Source of the DNA: Chryseobacterium sp. StRB126
GTDB lineage: Bacteria > Bacteroidota > Bacteroidia > Flavobacteriales > Weeksellaceae
Direction: 5' to 3'
DNA: 64,000 bases
Assembly (NCBI RefSeq): GCF_000829375.1
Contig: NZ_AP014624.1
Span: 5,270,001-5,334,000, forward strand
The translations under genes and the position numbers were made by a program. The notes beneath the pieces were generated by a model. The model ran no database searches and was not told the DNA's origin. It was given only the letters and a program-made list of their open reading frames with translations. This document shows, piece by piece, positions 55,284 to 64,000 of this stretch (its first letter is position 1; the number at the start of each line of letters is the position of its first letter).

Positions 55284-56972
55284 TTATCTCTGAAATGTAA
55301 AATTCTGTGTATTCGTATTTCCTGCGCTATTGATGGTTGTGACTTTTAAAGTATGAGAACCTGAGCCTTTTGGACATTTCTCGTCAAAAACATACACAAA
55401 ATCATTTTTTTCACGGGCAAACCGAAGCCACTTACCATCTAATTCCGCTCTGAATGAAACAATATCACCCACTTTTGTGCTTCCTTTTAACCGTAAAGGA
55501 CCACCGTTTACAATAGCTCCTTCTTTCCAGTTTGATGAAACTGATGGCAGGCTGTTATCCAATATCAATTCCGCAGTGCCCAACCTGTTGAACTGAGCTT
55601 CTGCCTGATCACTATTCCATTTTGCTTTTACAGCATCTTTATCACTTCCATAATTAAACAAAGCCACTACTCTTTCTTTTTCTTCTTTGGAAAGTTTCCT
55701 GTTAGGTTTTATTTTCAAGGTGTAATAATCCTGAACCGGAAGATATGGATTCTGCAAAACAATGGTATTGGAAACGGCGTTCCCATCCGAACTGTTTTTT
55801 TCGTACATATTAAAATTCACAGCATCATACACAGCATTTTTACTGAAGTTGATTTCTGCATTTTCAGTGGTAAGAGTTTTCTCTTCATTGGCTAAAATTG
55901 TTTTTCCGGAAGTTGCAATTCCGCTTCCGGCATTAGTCAACTGAACTTTTGTAATTAATCGGCTGGTATTTCCTTTTACATCTTTTAAAACAATTTCAAT
56001 ATTGTGAACGTTTTCATCCTGAAGGCTGATAATTCCTGACAGATTGGGCGCACTGTAATTTTGCAGTTTCATTCCTTGCAATGCAGACAGATGCTGAACT
56101 CCTACTTTATCCCTAATAAATTTAGTGTAATCTATACAGCCATTCAGATAACGGGTATCATCATAGCTTACCTTATCAATGCTAAAACCATAGATTAACT
56201 TTCCATCCATCAAGATTTCGGCCTTATAAATCCCCAGATTAAATCCCTGGTTGGCTTTATCTACGGCTTTAATTCCAAAACTTATCATTGGAGAATTAAC
56301 TTTTACAACATCAGCTGTGTAAACATTTCCAGCTTTTTTAACGGCAATTCCATTAGCTCCGGGCTCGTAAGTACTGAATCTACGGTCATACCAATACAAT
56401 CCACTGACAATAGGGGCTACAGAATCCGGAATATTAAATCCAAATAATAGCGGATTAAGACATTCTTCTGTTTTGGTATCTCGTATTTCAAAATGTAAGT
56501 GTGGTCCTGCTGAACCACCGGTATTTCCACTCAAAGCAATAAGCTGCCCTTTTGTCACCGGAAACTGTCCCGGCTGGAAGGTAATATCCTGTTCCCATTT
56601 TTCATCTTTGTATTGCTTCTCCTTTACATACTCATCCAGCTTATCAAAATATTTATTCAAATGGGCATAGACTGTAGTAAAACCATTCGGATGGGTAATG
56701 TACACCGCATTTCCGAAGCCATATCGTTCTACTTTTATTCTGCTTACATAGCCATCTGCTGCAGCCAATACAGATAAATTTTCCTGACTGTTCGTCCTCA
56801 GATCCAATCCCATATGGAAATGATTGGTTCTTACCGCACCAAAATTGGCAGCCAACTGCATAGGAATATTCAGTGGGTTACGGAAATAGTTTTGTGGATA
56901 GTTATTTTGGGCCTGTGTGATAATTGTAGTGATTAAACAAATAGCAACCATCAGTTTGGAGAAGATTTTCAT
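55284..56972 (-). CDS. Exported M23 family metallopeptidase
   Basis: A 562-residue protein with signal peptide MKIFSKLMVAICLITTIITQAQ. The LytM/M23 domain is near the N-terminus: NHFHMGLDLR (H-x3-D zinc ligands) and GPHLHFEIRD (HxH). The long C-terminal part is beta-rich and without a named domain. M23 enzymes cut peptidoglycan cross-links or act in envelope remodelling. The gene is 85 bp before the ligase gene in the same direction but is probably not part of pigment synthesis. Confidence 0.9.
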   Translation of the reverse strand: MKIFSKLMVAICLITTIITQAQNNYPQNYFRNPLNIPMQLAANFGAVRTNHFHMGLDLRTNSQENLSVLAAADGYVSRIKVERYGFGNAVYITHPNGFTTVYAHLNKYFDKLDEYVKEKQYKDEKWEQDITFQPGQFPVTKGQLIALSGNTGGSAGPHLHFEIRDTKTEECLNPLLFGFNIPDSVAPIVSGLYWYDRRFSTYEPGANGIAVKKAGNVYTADVVKVNSPMISFGIKAVDKANQGFNLGIYKAEILMDGKLIYGFSIDKVSYDDTRYLNGCIDYTKFIRDKVGVQHLSALQGMKLQNYSAPNLSGIISLQDENVHNIEIVLKDVKGNTSRLITKVQLTNAGSGIATSGKTILANEEKTLTTENAEINFSKNAVYDAVNFNMYEKNSSDGNAVSNTIVLQNPYLPVQDYYTLKIKPNRKLSKEEKERVVALFNYGSDKDAVKAKWNSDQAEAQFNRLGTAELILDNSLPSVSSNWKEGAIVNGGPLRLKGSTKVGDIVSFRAELDGKWLRFAREKNDFVYVFDEKCPKGSGSHTLKVTTINSAGNTNTQNFTFQR

Positions 56973-57043
56973 ACAGCATTTGGGTTTAGTTCTGTTTAAA
57001 TATACGAGATTTCAAGCAATGATCGTGCTATTGTACTGTTTCA

Positions 57044-57212
57044 GATTGGATGTTTTTATTTTTAACACACAAATAGCATGAGTTTTTACAGATGATTATG
57101 GATAAATCTGCGAAATCTGTGTGATCTGCGAGAGATTATATTTAGGTTTTGGCTAAAGCCAACAGATCGTTATCTATTTTTTAAGCAGGCTAAAGCCCGC
57201 TTCTATTGAATA
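57044..57212. repeat. Dispersed repeat in a 433-bp gap upstream of ileS
   Basis: The gap 56973-57405 has no gene. It holds an ATCTGCGAAATCTG-type segment (57086-57140) followed by GGTTTTGGCTAAAGCC (57145) and GCAGGCTAAAGCCCGC, the same inner element as at 25407 and 63171. Its left edge matches the GATTGGATGTT stretch near 25271. Confidence 0.75.
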
Positions 57213-57360
57213 AAAAAGAATGAAAATTCATCTAAAAAATAAAGTTGAAAATTCACTCATTATTCACTTTTCCCTCCTCTTTTCATTTATATTTCTGAAA
57301 TTGAAGTTTTTAATAGAAATTACCTACAGAAAACATATCTTATAAACCGACAAAATTTAG

Positions 57361-57368
57361 TAAATTTG
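57361..57368 (+). promoter_or_regulatory. Putative -7 element for ileS
   Basis: TAAATTTG, followed by GCAGAC as in the promoter at 18.54 kb, 37 bp before the ATG at 57406. No clear TTG at the expected distance. Confidence 0.45.
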
Positions 57369-57405
57369 CAGACTTAATTTATCAACGAATATTGAGATAT
57401 TTACA

Positions 57406-60400
57406 ATGAGCCAATTTAAAGAATACAAAAACCTCAACCTTATTGACGTAGCAGAGAATGTAGCGGAATTTTGGAAACAAAATAAAACTTTCAATAAGAG
57501 TGTTGAGATTCGTCAGGGAAATCCTGAGTTTGTTTTTTATGAAGGTCCGCCTTCAGCAAACGGTATGCCTGGAATTCACCACGTAATGGCAAGAGCATTG
57601 AAGGATATTTTCTGCCGTTACCAGACTCAAAACGGAAAGCAGGTTTTCCGTAAGGCAGGCTGGGATACGCATGGTCTTCCTGTGGAACTGGGTGTAGAAA
57701 AAGAATTAGGAATTACAAAAGAAGATATTGGCAAAAAAATCTCTATTGAAGATTATAATAAAGCTTGTCGTGAAGCTGTAATGCGTTATACCGATGTATG
57801 GAATAACCTTACAGAAAAAATCGGATATTGGGTAGACCTTGATGATCCGTACATCACGTACAAGTCAAAATATATGGAAACTGTTTGGTGGTTGTTGAAG
57901 CAATTATATGACAAAAGCTTGTTGTATAAAGGGTATACAATCCAGCCCTACTCTCCGAAAGCAGGAACAGGACTTTCTTCTCACGAATTGAACCAGCCTG
58001 GAACGTATCGTGATGTTTCAGATACAACGGTTGTGGCTCAGTTTAAAGTTAAGAAAGATTCATCTGCTTTATTCAACGATGTTGACGGAGATGTACATAT
58101 CCTTGCATGGACGACGACTCCATGGACGTTGCCATCCAACACCGCACTTACAGTAGGTAGAGATATTGAATATGTTGTTGTTAAAACATTCAACCAATAT
58201 ACATTTGAGCCCGTAAAGGTTGTATTATCAAGCGTTCTTTTACCTAAAGTATTCGGTAAGAAATACGCTGAAGGTACAGACGAGGATTTTGCCAACTACA
58301 CTCCGGAAACTAAAGTAATTCCATTTAGAATTTTAAAAGAATTTACCGGAGAAAAACTTGTTGATACAAGATATGAGCAATTAGTTCCTTGGTTTACGCC
58401 AAATGATAACCCTGAAAATGCTTTCAGAGTAATCTTAGGGGATTTCGTTACAACAGAGGATGGTACAGGTATCGTACACACAGCTCCTACTTTTGGTGCT
58501 GATGATGCGAGAGTGTCTAAAATGGCTCAGCCAGAGATTCCGCCAATGTTGGTAAAGGATGACAATGACAATCTTGTTCCATTGGTAGATTTACAGGGTA
58601 AATTTATTCAGGGAGAAAATGTTCCTGAAGTATTCTCAGGAAAATATATCAAGAACGAATATTACGATGAAGGAACTGCTCCTGAGAAATCTTGGGATGT
58701 AGAATTGGCGATCTTATTGAAAACAGAGAACAAAGCCTTCAAAGTAGAGAAATATGTTCACTCCTATCCACACTGCTGGAGAACAGACAAGCCGGTATTA
58801 TACTATCCGTTGGATTCATGGTTTGTGAAGATGACTGCTGTAAAAGACAGATTGGTTAATCTGAACAAAGAAATCAATTGGAAACCAAAAGCTACCGGAG
58901 AAGGACGTTTTGCCAACTGGTTGGAAAATGTGAACGACTGGAACTTATCCCGGTCAAGATACTGGGGTATTCCGTTGCCAATCTGGAGAACAGAGGATCT
59001 GAAAGAAGAAAAGATCATCGGTTCTGTAGAGGAACTTTACAACGAGATTGAAAAATCTATTGCTGCAGGAATAATGACTGAAAATCCATTCAAAGGTTTT
59101 GAAGTAGGAAATATGTCTGAATCTAACTATGAATTGGTAGATCTTCACAAAAATGTAGTGGATAAAGTTGTATTGGTTTCTGATTCCGGAAAAGCCATGA
59201 AACGTGAAAGTGACTTGATCGACGTTTGGTTCGATTCAGGTTCTATGCCGTATGCTCAATTGCATTATCCTTTCGAGAACAAGGAAATGATCGACAGCAA
59301 CAAGGCATTCCCTGCTGACTTCATTGCAGAAGGTGTTGACCAGACCCGTGGTTGGTTCTATACATTACATGCGATCGGAACGGCTGTTTTTGACTCTGTT
59401 GCCTATAAAAATGTAATGAGTAACGGTCTTGTTTTGGATAAAAACGGACAGAAAATGTCCAAACGTTTAGGAAATGCAGTAGATCCGTTTGAAACACTTT
59501 CTGTTTACGGACCGGATGCTACCCGTTGGTACATGATCTCGAATGCCAATCCTTGGGAAAACCTGAAGTTTGATATTGAAGGAATTGATGAGGTAAGAAG
59601 AAAATTCTTCGGAACTCTTTACAATACGTATTCATTCTTCTCATTATATGCGAATGTTGACGGATTCAATTATTCAGAAAAAGAAGTGGAAAACCGTCCT
59701 GAAATTGACAGATGGATCCTTTCTGAGCTGAACTTATTGATCAAGGAAGTAAAAGCATTCTATGAAGATTACGAACCTACAAGAGTAGCAAGAGCAATCA
59801 ATACATTCGTAAACGATAACTTGAGTAACTGGTATGTAAGATTATGCAGAAGACGTTTCTGGAAAGGAGATTATTCTGATGATAAGATCTCTGCTTACCA
59901 AACTTTATATACTTGTCTTGAAGTAGTAGCAAAATTATCTGCTCCTATTGCTCCGTTCTTTATGGATCAGTTATATCAGGACTTAAATAAAGTAACAGGA
60001 AAAGAAAACTGTGAATCTGTACACTTAACAGACTTCCCGGTTGCTGATGAAAGTTTAATCGATCAGGATCTGGTTGAAAAAACACACTTAGCTCAGAACA
60101 TTACGAGTATGGTTTTCTCTTTAAGAAAGAAAGAAAACGTGAAAGTTCGTCAGCCATTACAAAAAGTATTGATTCCTGTATTGGATGCTAAAACAGAAGC
60201 GCAGATTCTTGCTGTTGCAGATCTTATCAAACAGGAAGTAAACGTGAAAGAATTACAGTTAATTAATGCCGAAGAAGCATCTCACTTAATTGTAAAACAG
60301 ATAAAACCAAACTTCAAAGCGCTTGGTCCTAAATTAGGAAAAGACATGAAGGTGGTTGGTGCCGAGATTACGAATCTTACCACAGAACAGATTGCCGCTC

Positions 60401-60801
60401 TTGAAAAAGAAGGAAAGCTGGATGTTCAGGGCTATGAGATCACGCTTGACGACGTGGAAATCTCTACTAAAGATATCCCGGGATGGACAGTAACTTCAGA
60501 TGGTAAAACAACTGTGGCATTAGATTTGACGTTAACCGATGAGTTAAAATCAGAAGGTGTTGCAAGAGAGTTTATTAACAGAATTCAAAACCTGCGAAAA
60601 GAGAAAGATTTTGAACTGACAGACCGAATTAATATCTCCATTGAAGAAAACTCACCATTCCTTGAAGATATTAAGAAAAATGAGGAATATATTTCTTCTG
60701 AAGTCTTGTCAAATAAAATAGAAATTGTATCTTCACTTTCAAATTTTAACGAAATCGAAATAGATGAGGTTAATTTTAAGATAAATGTCGAAAAAAATTA
60801 A
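57406..60801 (+). CDS. ileS: Isoleucyl-tRNA synthetase
   Basis: A class I aminoacyl-tRNA synthetase of 1131 residues that charges tRNA-Ile in the cytoplasm. The HIGH-type motif appears in PPSANGMPGIHHVMAR, the editing domain in WTTTPWTLPSNTAL, and the KMSKS-type motif as KMSKRLGN. DQTRGWFYTLHAI and the anticodon-binding C-terminal domain (ARAINTFVNDNLSNWYVRL) are present. Length fits the long IleS type common in Bacteroidota. It is followed 59 bp later by a DksA-like gene. Confidence 0.98.
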   Translation: MSQFKEYKNLNLIDVAENVAEFWKQNKTFNKSVEIRQGNPEFVFYEGPPSANGMPGIHHVMARALKDIFCRYQTQNGKQVFRKAGWDTHGLPVELGVEKELGITKEDIGKKISIEDYNKACREAVMRYTDVWNNLTEKIGYWVDLDDPYITYKSKYMETVWWLLKQLYDKSLLYKGYTIQPYSPKAGTGLSSHELNQPGTYRDVSDTTVVAQFKVKKDSSALFNDVDGDVHILAWTTTPWTLPSNTALTVGRDIEYVVVKTFNQYTFEPVKVVLSSVLLPKVFGKKYAEGTDEDFANYTPETKVIPFRILKEFTGEKLVDTRYEQLVPWFTPNDNPENAFRVILGDFVTTEDGTGIVHTAPTFGADDARVSKMAQPEIPPMLVKDDNDNLVPLVDLQGKFIQGENVPEVFSGKYIKNEYYDEGTAPEKSWDVELAILLKTENKAFKVEKYVHSYPHCWRTDKPVLYYPLDSWFVKMTAVKDRLVNLNKEINWKPKATGEGRFANWLENVNDWNLSRSRYWGIPLPIWRTEDLKEEKIIGSVEELYNEIEKSIAAGIMTENPFKGFEVGNMSESNYELVDLHKNVVDKVVLVSDSGKAMKRESDLIDVWFDSGSMPYAQLHYPFENKEMIDSNKAFPADFIAEGVDQTRGWFYTLHAIGTAVFDSVAYKNVMSNGLVLDKNGQKMSKRLGNAVDPFETLSVYGPDATRWYMISNANPWENLKFDIEGIDEVRRKFFGTLYNTYSFFSLYANVDGFNYSEKEVENRPEIDRWILSELNLLIKEVKAFYEDYEPTRVARAINTFVNDNLSNWYVRLCRRRFWKGDYSDDKISAYQTLYTCLEVVAKLSAPIAPFFMDQLYQDLNKVTGKENCESVHLTDFPVADESLIDQDLVEKTHLAQNITSMVFSLRKKENVKVRQPLQKVLIPVLDAKTEAQILAVADLIKQEVNVKELQLINAEEASHLIVKQIKPNFKALGPKLGKDMKVVGAEITNLTTEQIAALEKEGKLDVQGYEITLDDVEISTKDIPGWTVTSDGKTTVALDLTLTDELKSEGVAREFINRIQNLRKEKDFELTDRINISIEENSPFLEDIKKNEEYISSEVLSNKIEIVSSLSNFNEIEIDEVNFKINVEKN

Positions 60802-60860
60802 CATGTAATTATTGTATTTCAAATTCCATTTCATAATTTTATTAAAAAAGAGAAAAGAAT

Positions 60861-61241
60861 ATGTCAGACGAAAGAGTTAGATACAGCGATGCTGATTTAC
60901 AGGAATTTAGAGCGATCATAAAAGAAAAAATAGAAAAGGCAGAGAAAGATCTTCAGCTAATCAGAGAAAGTTTCATCAATGACCAGAATAATGGGACTGA
61001 TGATACTTCACCTACATTCAAAGCATTTGAGGAAGGTGCAGAAACTTTGAGCAAAGAGCAGAACTCTATTCTTGCAGGAAGACAGGAAAAATTCGTCCGT
61101 GATCTGAAGAATGCTTTAATCAGAATTGAAAACAAGACTTACGGTGTTTGTAGAGTAACAGGAAAATTAATTCCTAAGGAAAGACTTTTAGCCGTTCCTC
61201 ATGCTACTTTAAGCATCGAAGCGAAAAACATGCAAAAATAG
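60861..61241 (+). CDS. TraR/DksA-family protein with reduced zinc site
   Basis: A 126-residue protein with a long coiled coil (residues about 10-95) and the DksA-type end YGVCRVTGKLIPKERLLAVP. DksA proteins bind RNA polymerase through the secondary channel. Only one cysteine (Cys97) remains where classical DksA has four, so zinc binding is unlikely; this reduced form is, as far as I know, common in Bacteroidota. It lies between ileS and lspA. Confidence 0.88.
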   Translation: MSDERVRYSDADLQEFRAIIKEKIEKAEKDLQLIRESFINDQNNGTDDTSPTFKAFEEGAETLSKEQNSILAGRQEKFVRDLKNALIRIENKTYGVCRVTGKLIPKERLLAVPHATLSIEAKNMQK

Positions 61242-61319
61242 CCGTAAGGTTTGTAAAATAATATTGGGTTTATATTGTATCTGTGGATACTTTATAAACC
61301 TAATTTTTAATGTATACCC

Positions 61320-61565
61320 ATGAGCGAAGTATTGATTTTGGTAATCATTGTAACAGCAGTGCTGGCTTTTTTCAACAGAGAATGGATCAGAAACAGATTT
61401 TCTCCAAAGAAGCACACTTACTACACCATTGATGACCAGTTTAATTCTGATAAACGCGACAGGGAGAAAGAAATAGACAGACTTTTAAGTAAAATGGGCA
61501 AAAACGGAATTAATGATCTTTCCGAAAAAGACCGGAAAAGACTTGATGAGCTGTCTAAAATGTAA
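61320..61565 (+). CDS. Small membrane-anchored protein, DUF6576-like
   Basis: An 81-residue protein with one N-terminal membrane helix (VLILVIIVTAVLAFF) and a charged tail ending IDRLLSKMGKNGINDLSEKDRKRLDELSK. The tail resembles a short motif found at the C-terminus of Bacteroidota rhomboid-like proteins, which serves as the basis for the tentative name. Its function is unknown. It lies 17 bp upstream of the next small gene. Confidence 0.7.
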   Translation: MSEVLILVIIVTAVLAFFNREWIRNRFSPKKHTYYTIDDQFNSDKRDREKEIDRLLSKMGKNGINDLSEKDRKRLDELSKM

Positions 61566-61582
61566 AATTAAAATACTAAGAA

Positions 61583-61780
61583 ATGGAATCAATCATAGTA
61601 CATCCAAAAAATGCAATGGAGCTTAGCGCACTGAAAAGTGTTTTGAAAGAAATGAACATTAAATTTGAGAAAGCTCATGTGAAAAGTTCATATAACGGAC
61701 AAAAAGTGATTAAGAAAGCGAGCGATAATAAAAATGTAAAACCAGCTGCAAAACCTTCAAAACCTAAAGGACAACAGTAA
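61583..61780 (+). CDS. Small DUF2683-like protein
   Basis: A 65-residue basic protein beginning MESIIVHPKNAMELSALKSV, a pattern of the DUF2683 family, with a lysine- and proline-rich tail. Its stop overlaps the lspA start by one base (TAATG), so the two are translationally coupled. The function is unknown; the related toxin-antitoxin idea is not supported by a partner here. Confidence 0.75.
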   Translation: MESIIVHPKNAMELSALKSVLKEMNIKFEKAHVKSSYNGQKVIKKASDNKNVKPAAKPSKPKGQQ

Positions 61781-62421
61781 TGAAAAAGATCTTAGCTATC
61801 ACATTTTTGGTGTTGTTGATAGACCAAGCCTCAAAAATTTATATTAAAACTCATTTCGAACTGAATGAGAGCATTCCGGTTATAGAAGGATTCTTTAATA
61901 AAACTTTTGTTGAAAATCCAGGAATGGCTTATGGCTTTCATTTTGGTGGCATTATCGGAAAATATTTCCTTGTTATCCTAAGGATTTTTCTGATTGGAGG
62001 AATGGTTTATATGTTTAAAAAATGGTTGAAAGAAGGTGCTTCCAACTATCTTTTAGTTCCAATGGCGATCATCTTTGCCGGAGCTATCGGAAATCTTATT
62101 GACGGAATGTTCTACGGAATGATCTTCGATAGCGGAACAGTTTATGATGCCAGCACTGACCGATGGATTGGCTACGGCGGAGTTTCAAAATTTGTTCCGT
62201 TTGGACAAGGATATTCCACTTTTATGAAAGGATGTGTTGTAGATATGCTTCACTTTCCGGTAGTAGACTGGTATGTTCCGGATAGCTGGCCTATCATAGG
62301 CGGAAAGCATATTGAATTCTTTAAATATATTTTCAATGTTGCCGATTCGGCGATTACTGTAGGAGCTGCTTTCCTATTAATCTTCAGAAAAAAAGCATTC
62401 CCTAACGGACTTGAATTCTAA
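61780..62421 (+). CDS. lspA: Lipoprotein signal peptidase (signal peptidase II)
   Basis: A 213-residue inner-membrane aspartic peptidase that cleaves lipoprotein signal peptides. Catalytic aspartates are in GAIGNLIDGMFYG and FNVADSAITVG; the first helix has IDQASKIYI. Bacteroidota members carry an insertion between the two motifs, as here (VPFGQGYSTFMKGCVVDML). Length and topology are complete. Confidence 0.95.
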   Translation: MKKILAITFLVLLIDQASKIYIKTHFELNESIPVIEGFFNKTFVENPGMAYGFHFGGIIGKYFLVILRIFLIGGMVYMFKKWLKEGASNYLLVPMAIIFAGAIGNLIDGMFYGMIFDSGTVYDASTDRWIGYGGVSKFVPFGQGYSTFMKGCVVDMLHFPVVDWYVPDSWPIIGGKHIEFFKYIFNVADSAITVGAAFLLIFRKKAFPNGLEF

Positions 62422-62435
62422 CAGATGTATTTAGA

Positions 62436-63080
62436 ATGAGAAAAATAATCAAAAATATTTTTAAATTTTTCCTGCTTCTTCTGGTTGCAGGAATTATTTT
62501 TATTGCCTGGGCCAATTACAGCATTAGAAAGGAAAGTGCAGCTTCTGTATCTTACAATATCGCAGATGTACCTGAAGCAAAAACGGCTTTACTGTTAGGA
62601 ACTGGAAAAATGTTAAGCAACGGAATGCCCAATGCCTATTTCTATAACAGAATCAAAGCGGCTACGGATCTGTATAAAAGCGGAAAAGTTCAATACATCA
62701 TTGTAAGTGGAGACAACAGCAGCAAGGAGTATAATGAACCGGAAGATATGCAGTTGGCGTTGGTGCAGCAAGGTATTCCACAGAACAAAACCATTCTGGA
62801 TCATGCAGGTTTCCGAACTTTGGATTCAGTGGTAAGAGCAAAGGATATTTTCGGGCAAACCAAATTGATCATCATCTCTCAAAAGTTCCACAACGAAAGA
62901 GCGGTCTTTCTTGCTCAGAAAAACGGAATACAGGCCTTTGGGTATAATGCGGAAGATGTGAATAAATACGCGGGGTTAAAGACCAATTTAAGAGAGTATC
63001 TTGCCAAAGCTAAAGTGTATTGGGATTTGATCTTTGGAGTGGAGCCTAAATTTGGTGGGGAAAAGATTATTATTCCGTAA
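62436..63080 (+). CDS. SanA/YdcF-like DUF218 membrane-anchored protein
   Basis: A 214-residue protein with one N-terminal helix (FFLLLLVAGIIFIAWA) and a DUF218 domain: ALLLGTGKML, YIIVSGDNSS, SQKFHNERAVFLA. SanA is linked to envelope permeability and vancomycin tolerance in enterobacteria; the biochemical activity of the family is unclear. It lies 14 bp after lspA, probably in the same transcript. Confidence 0.88.
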   Translation: MRKIIKNIFKFFLLLLVAGIIFIAWANYSIRKESAASVSYNIADVPEAKTALLLGTGKMLSNGMPNAYFYNRIKAATDLYKSGKVQYIIVSGDNSSKEYNEPEDMQLALVQQGIPQNKTILDHAGFRTLDSVVRAKDIFGQTKLIIISQKFHNERAVFLAQKNGIQAFGYNAEDVNKYAGLKTNLREYLAKAKVYWDLIFGVEPKFGGEKIIIP

Positions 63081-63088
63081 CTTTTTTA

Positions 63089-63237
63089 ACCACGGATTAC
63101 ACAGATTTTCACAGATGGTTATGGATAAAAAATCTGCGAAATCTGCCGAATCTGCGACAGGTTATATTGAGGTTTTGGCTAAAGCCCATGGAATTGTTTT
63201 TCTATTGTAAGGCGGGCTAAAGCCCACCCCTATTGAT
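63089..63237. repeat. Dispersed repeat between the SanA-like gene and trpS
   Basis: ACACAGATTTTCACAGATGG and AATCTGCGAAATCTGCCGAA (63089-63163), then GGTTTTGGCTAAAGCC and GGCGGGCTAAAGCCCACC (63171-63237). Third copy of the inner element of 25407 and 57145. Confidence 0.75.
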
Positions 63238-63323
63238 GTTGATATGAGCATAGAAAATAAATCGTAGATATTTAAGAACTAAATCTTTTACTGTTTTTCA
63301 TGCATTATTCGCGTTAAACCTCG

Positions 63324-63331
63324 TAAATTTG
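63324..63331 (+). promoter_or_regulatory. Putative -7 element for trpS
   Basis: TAAATTTG followed by GCAG, 35 bp before the ATG at 63367; same form as upstream of ileS and of the flexirubin operon. A -33 TTG was not found at the standard spacing. Confidence 0.45.
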
Positions 63332-63366
63332 CAGTTCATTAATTTTTAAATATAAATTTTAAACAA

Positions 63367-64000
63367 ATGTCAAGAATTCTTACCGGCATTCAAGCCACCG
63401 GAACACCCCATCTTGGAAATTTATTAGGGGCTATTATTCCTGCGATCGAACTTTCTAAGCAGGAAGGAAATGAATCATTTTTATTTATTGCGAATCTTCA
63501 TACGCTTACCCAGATTAAAGATGCGCAGACTTTAAGACAGAATACCTACGAGATTGCTGCGGCTTGGCTTGCTTGTGGATTAGATACCGAAAAAACATTT
63601 TTCTACAGACAAAGTGATATCGCTGAAACCTGTGAACTATCTTGGCATTTATCATGTTTTTTTCCTTATCAAAGATTAACATTAGCGCATTCATTTAAGG
63701 ATAAGGCTGACAGACTTCAGGATGTAAATGCCGGTTTGTTTACCTACCCTATTTTGATGGCTGCAGATATTTTACTATACGATGCAGAGATTGTTCCTGT
63801 TGGAAAAGATCAACTTCAGCATTTGGAAATTGCAAGAGATGTAGCTTCAAGGTTTAACAACCAGATGGGCGAAGTTTTTGTACTGCCACAATCTGAACTT
63901 CAGGAAGACACCAAATATGTTCCCGGAACAGATGGTCGTAAAATGTCTAAATCAATGGGAAATATCATCAATATCTTCCTGCCTGAAAAAGAATTGAAGA
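63367..64000 (+). CDS. trpS: Tryptophanyl-tRNA synthetase, N-terminal part (runs off the right edge)
   Basis: Class I synthetase charging tRNA-Trp. The HIGH-type motif is GTPHLGN near residue 13, and KMSKS appears intact as RKMSKSMGN near residue 198. AADILLYDAEIVPVGKDQLQHLE is the tryptophan-binding region. The C-terminal third lies outside the window. The ATG at 63367 is well placed before SRILTGIQATG. Confidence 0.97.
   Translation, partial: MSRILTGIQATGTPHLGNLLGAIIPAIELSKQEGNESFLFIANLHTLTQIKDAQTLRQNTYEIAAAWLACGLDTEKTFFYRQSDIAETCELSWHLSCFFPYQRLTLAHSFKDKADRLQDVNAGLFTYPILMAADILLYDAEIVPVGKDQLQHLEIARDVASRFNNQMGEVFVLPQSELQEDTKYVPGTDGRKMSKSMGNIINIFLPEKELK

Noticed and set aside
1..64000. tRNA, rRNA, riboswitch, prophage or insertion sequence
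   Set aside because: I scanned the gaps and saw no cloverleaf, rRNA motif, known riboswitch core or transposase-like protein. A covariance-model search would be the decisive test.

Overview
The window reads as a chromosomal segment of a Bacteroidota bacterium, most likely a Chryseobacterium or a close Flavobacteriia relative. Supporting signs are the AT-rich coding style, the absence of clear Shine-Dalgarno sites, Bacteroidota-type promoters (TTG/TTTG, about 19 bp, then TAnnTTTG), type IX secretion (T9SS) sorting domains and a complete flexirubin pigment locus. I saw no tRNA, rRNA, CRISPR array, transposase or phage gene.

Region 1 (1-18.4 kb, minus strand). The 5' part of topA lies at the left edge. 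Behind it is an accessory block of polytopic membrane proteins: three paralogues of about 383 residues sharing a DWLINYxDGGFKRRG motif, one EpsG-like protein and one further membrane protein. Between them stand two tandem genes for giant secreted proteins of exactly 1526 residues each (5474 bp apart). Each has a signal peptide, two FISUMP-like modules and a C-terminal T9SS sorting domain. A gutted fourth copy of the membrane-protein gene survives between them as a relic of about 55 bp, so the duplicated unit was originally [membrane protein + giant protein].

Region 2 (18.5-55.2 kb) is a large aryl-polyene/dialkylresorcinol (flexirubin) locus in several transcription units. The first (+) encodes an MMPL transporter-acyltransferase fusion, DarA, DarB and two hotdog dehydratase-like proteins, and ends in a strong terminator. 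An M16 peptidase gene (-) interrupts the locus. The second unit (+, 29.1-41.9 kb) encodes an HTH-like protein, a BtrH-like acyltransferase, an ABC exporter, a thioesterase, two ketosynthases, a Cys-less ketosynthase-like factor, a half-size ketosynthase-like protein, an ACP, a deacetylase, LolA, a lipoprotein, a third hotdog protein and a GT2-DUF2062 fusion. The third unit (-, 51.8-41.9 kb) converges on it and encodes tyrosine/histidine ammonia-lyase, FabG-like reductase, ketosynthase, ACP, LpxL-type acyltransferase, CrtI-like oxidoreductase, a C45 lipoprotein acyltransferase, a small membrane protein and a hydrolase. A halogenase-like flavoprotein diverges from the ammonia-lyase, and a phenylacetate-CoA-ligase-like enzyme follows. 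Inferred pathway: tyrosine to p-coumarate, activation and ACP loading, polyene extension, ring decoration, ester linkage to a dialkylresorcinol made by DarA/DarB, then export to the outer membrane.

Region 3 (55.3-64 kb) is mostly housekeeping: an M23 peptidase, ileS, a DksA/TraR-like protein, two small proteins, lspA, a SanA/YdcF-like protein and the 5' part of trpS. Several intergenic gaps carry dispersed palindromic repeats, one of them nested inside another.
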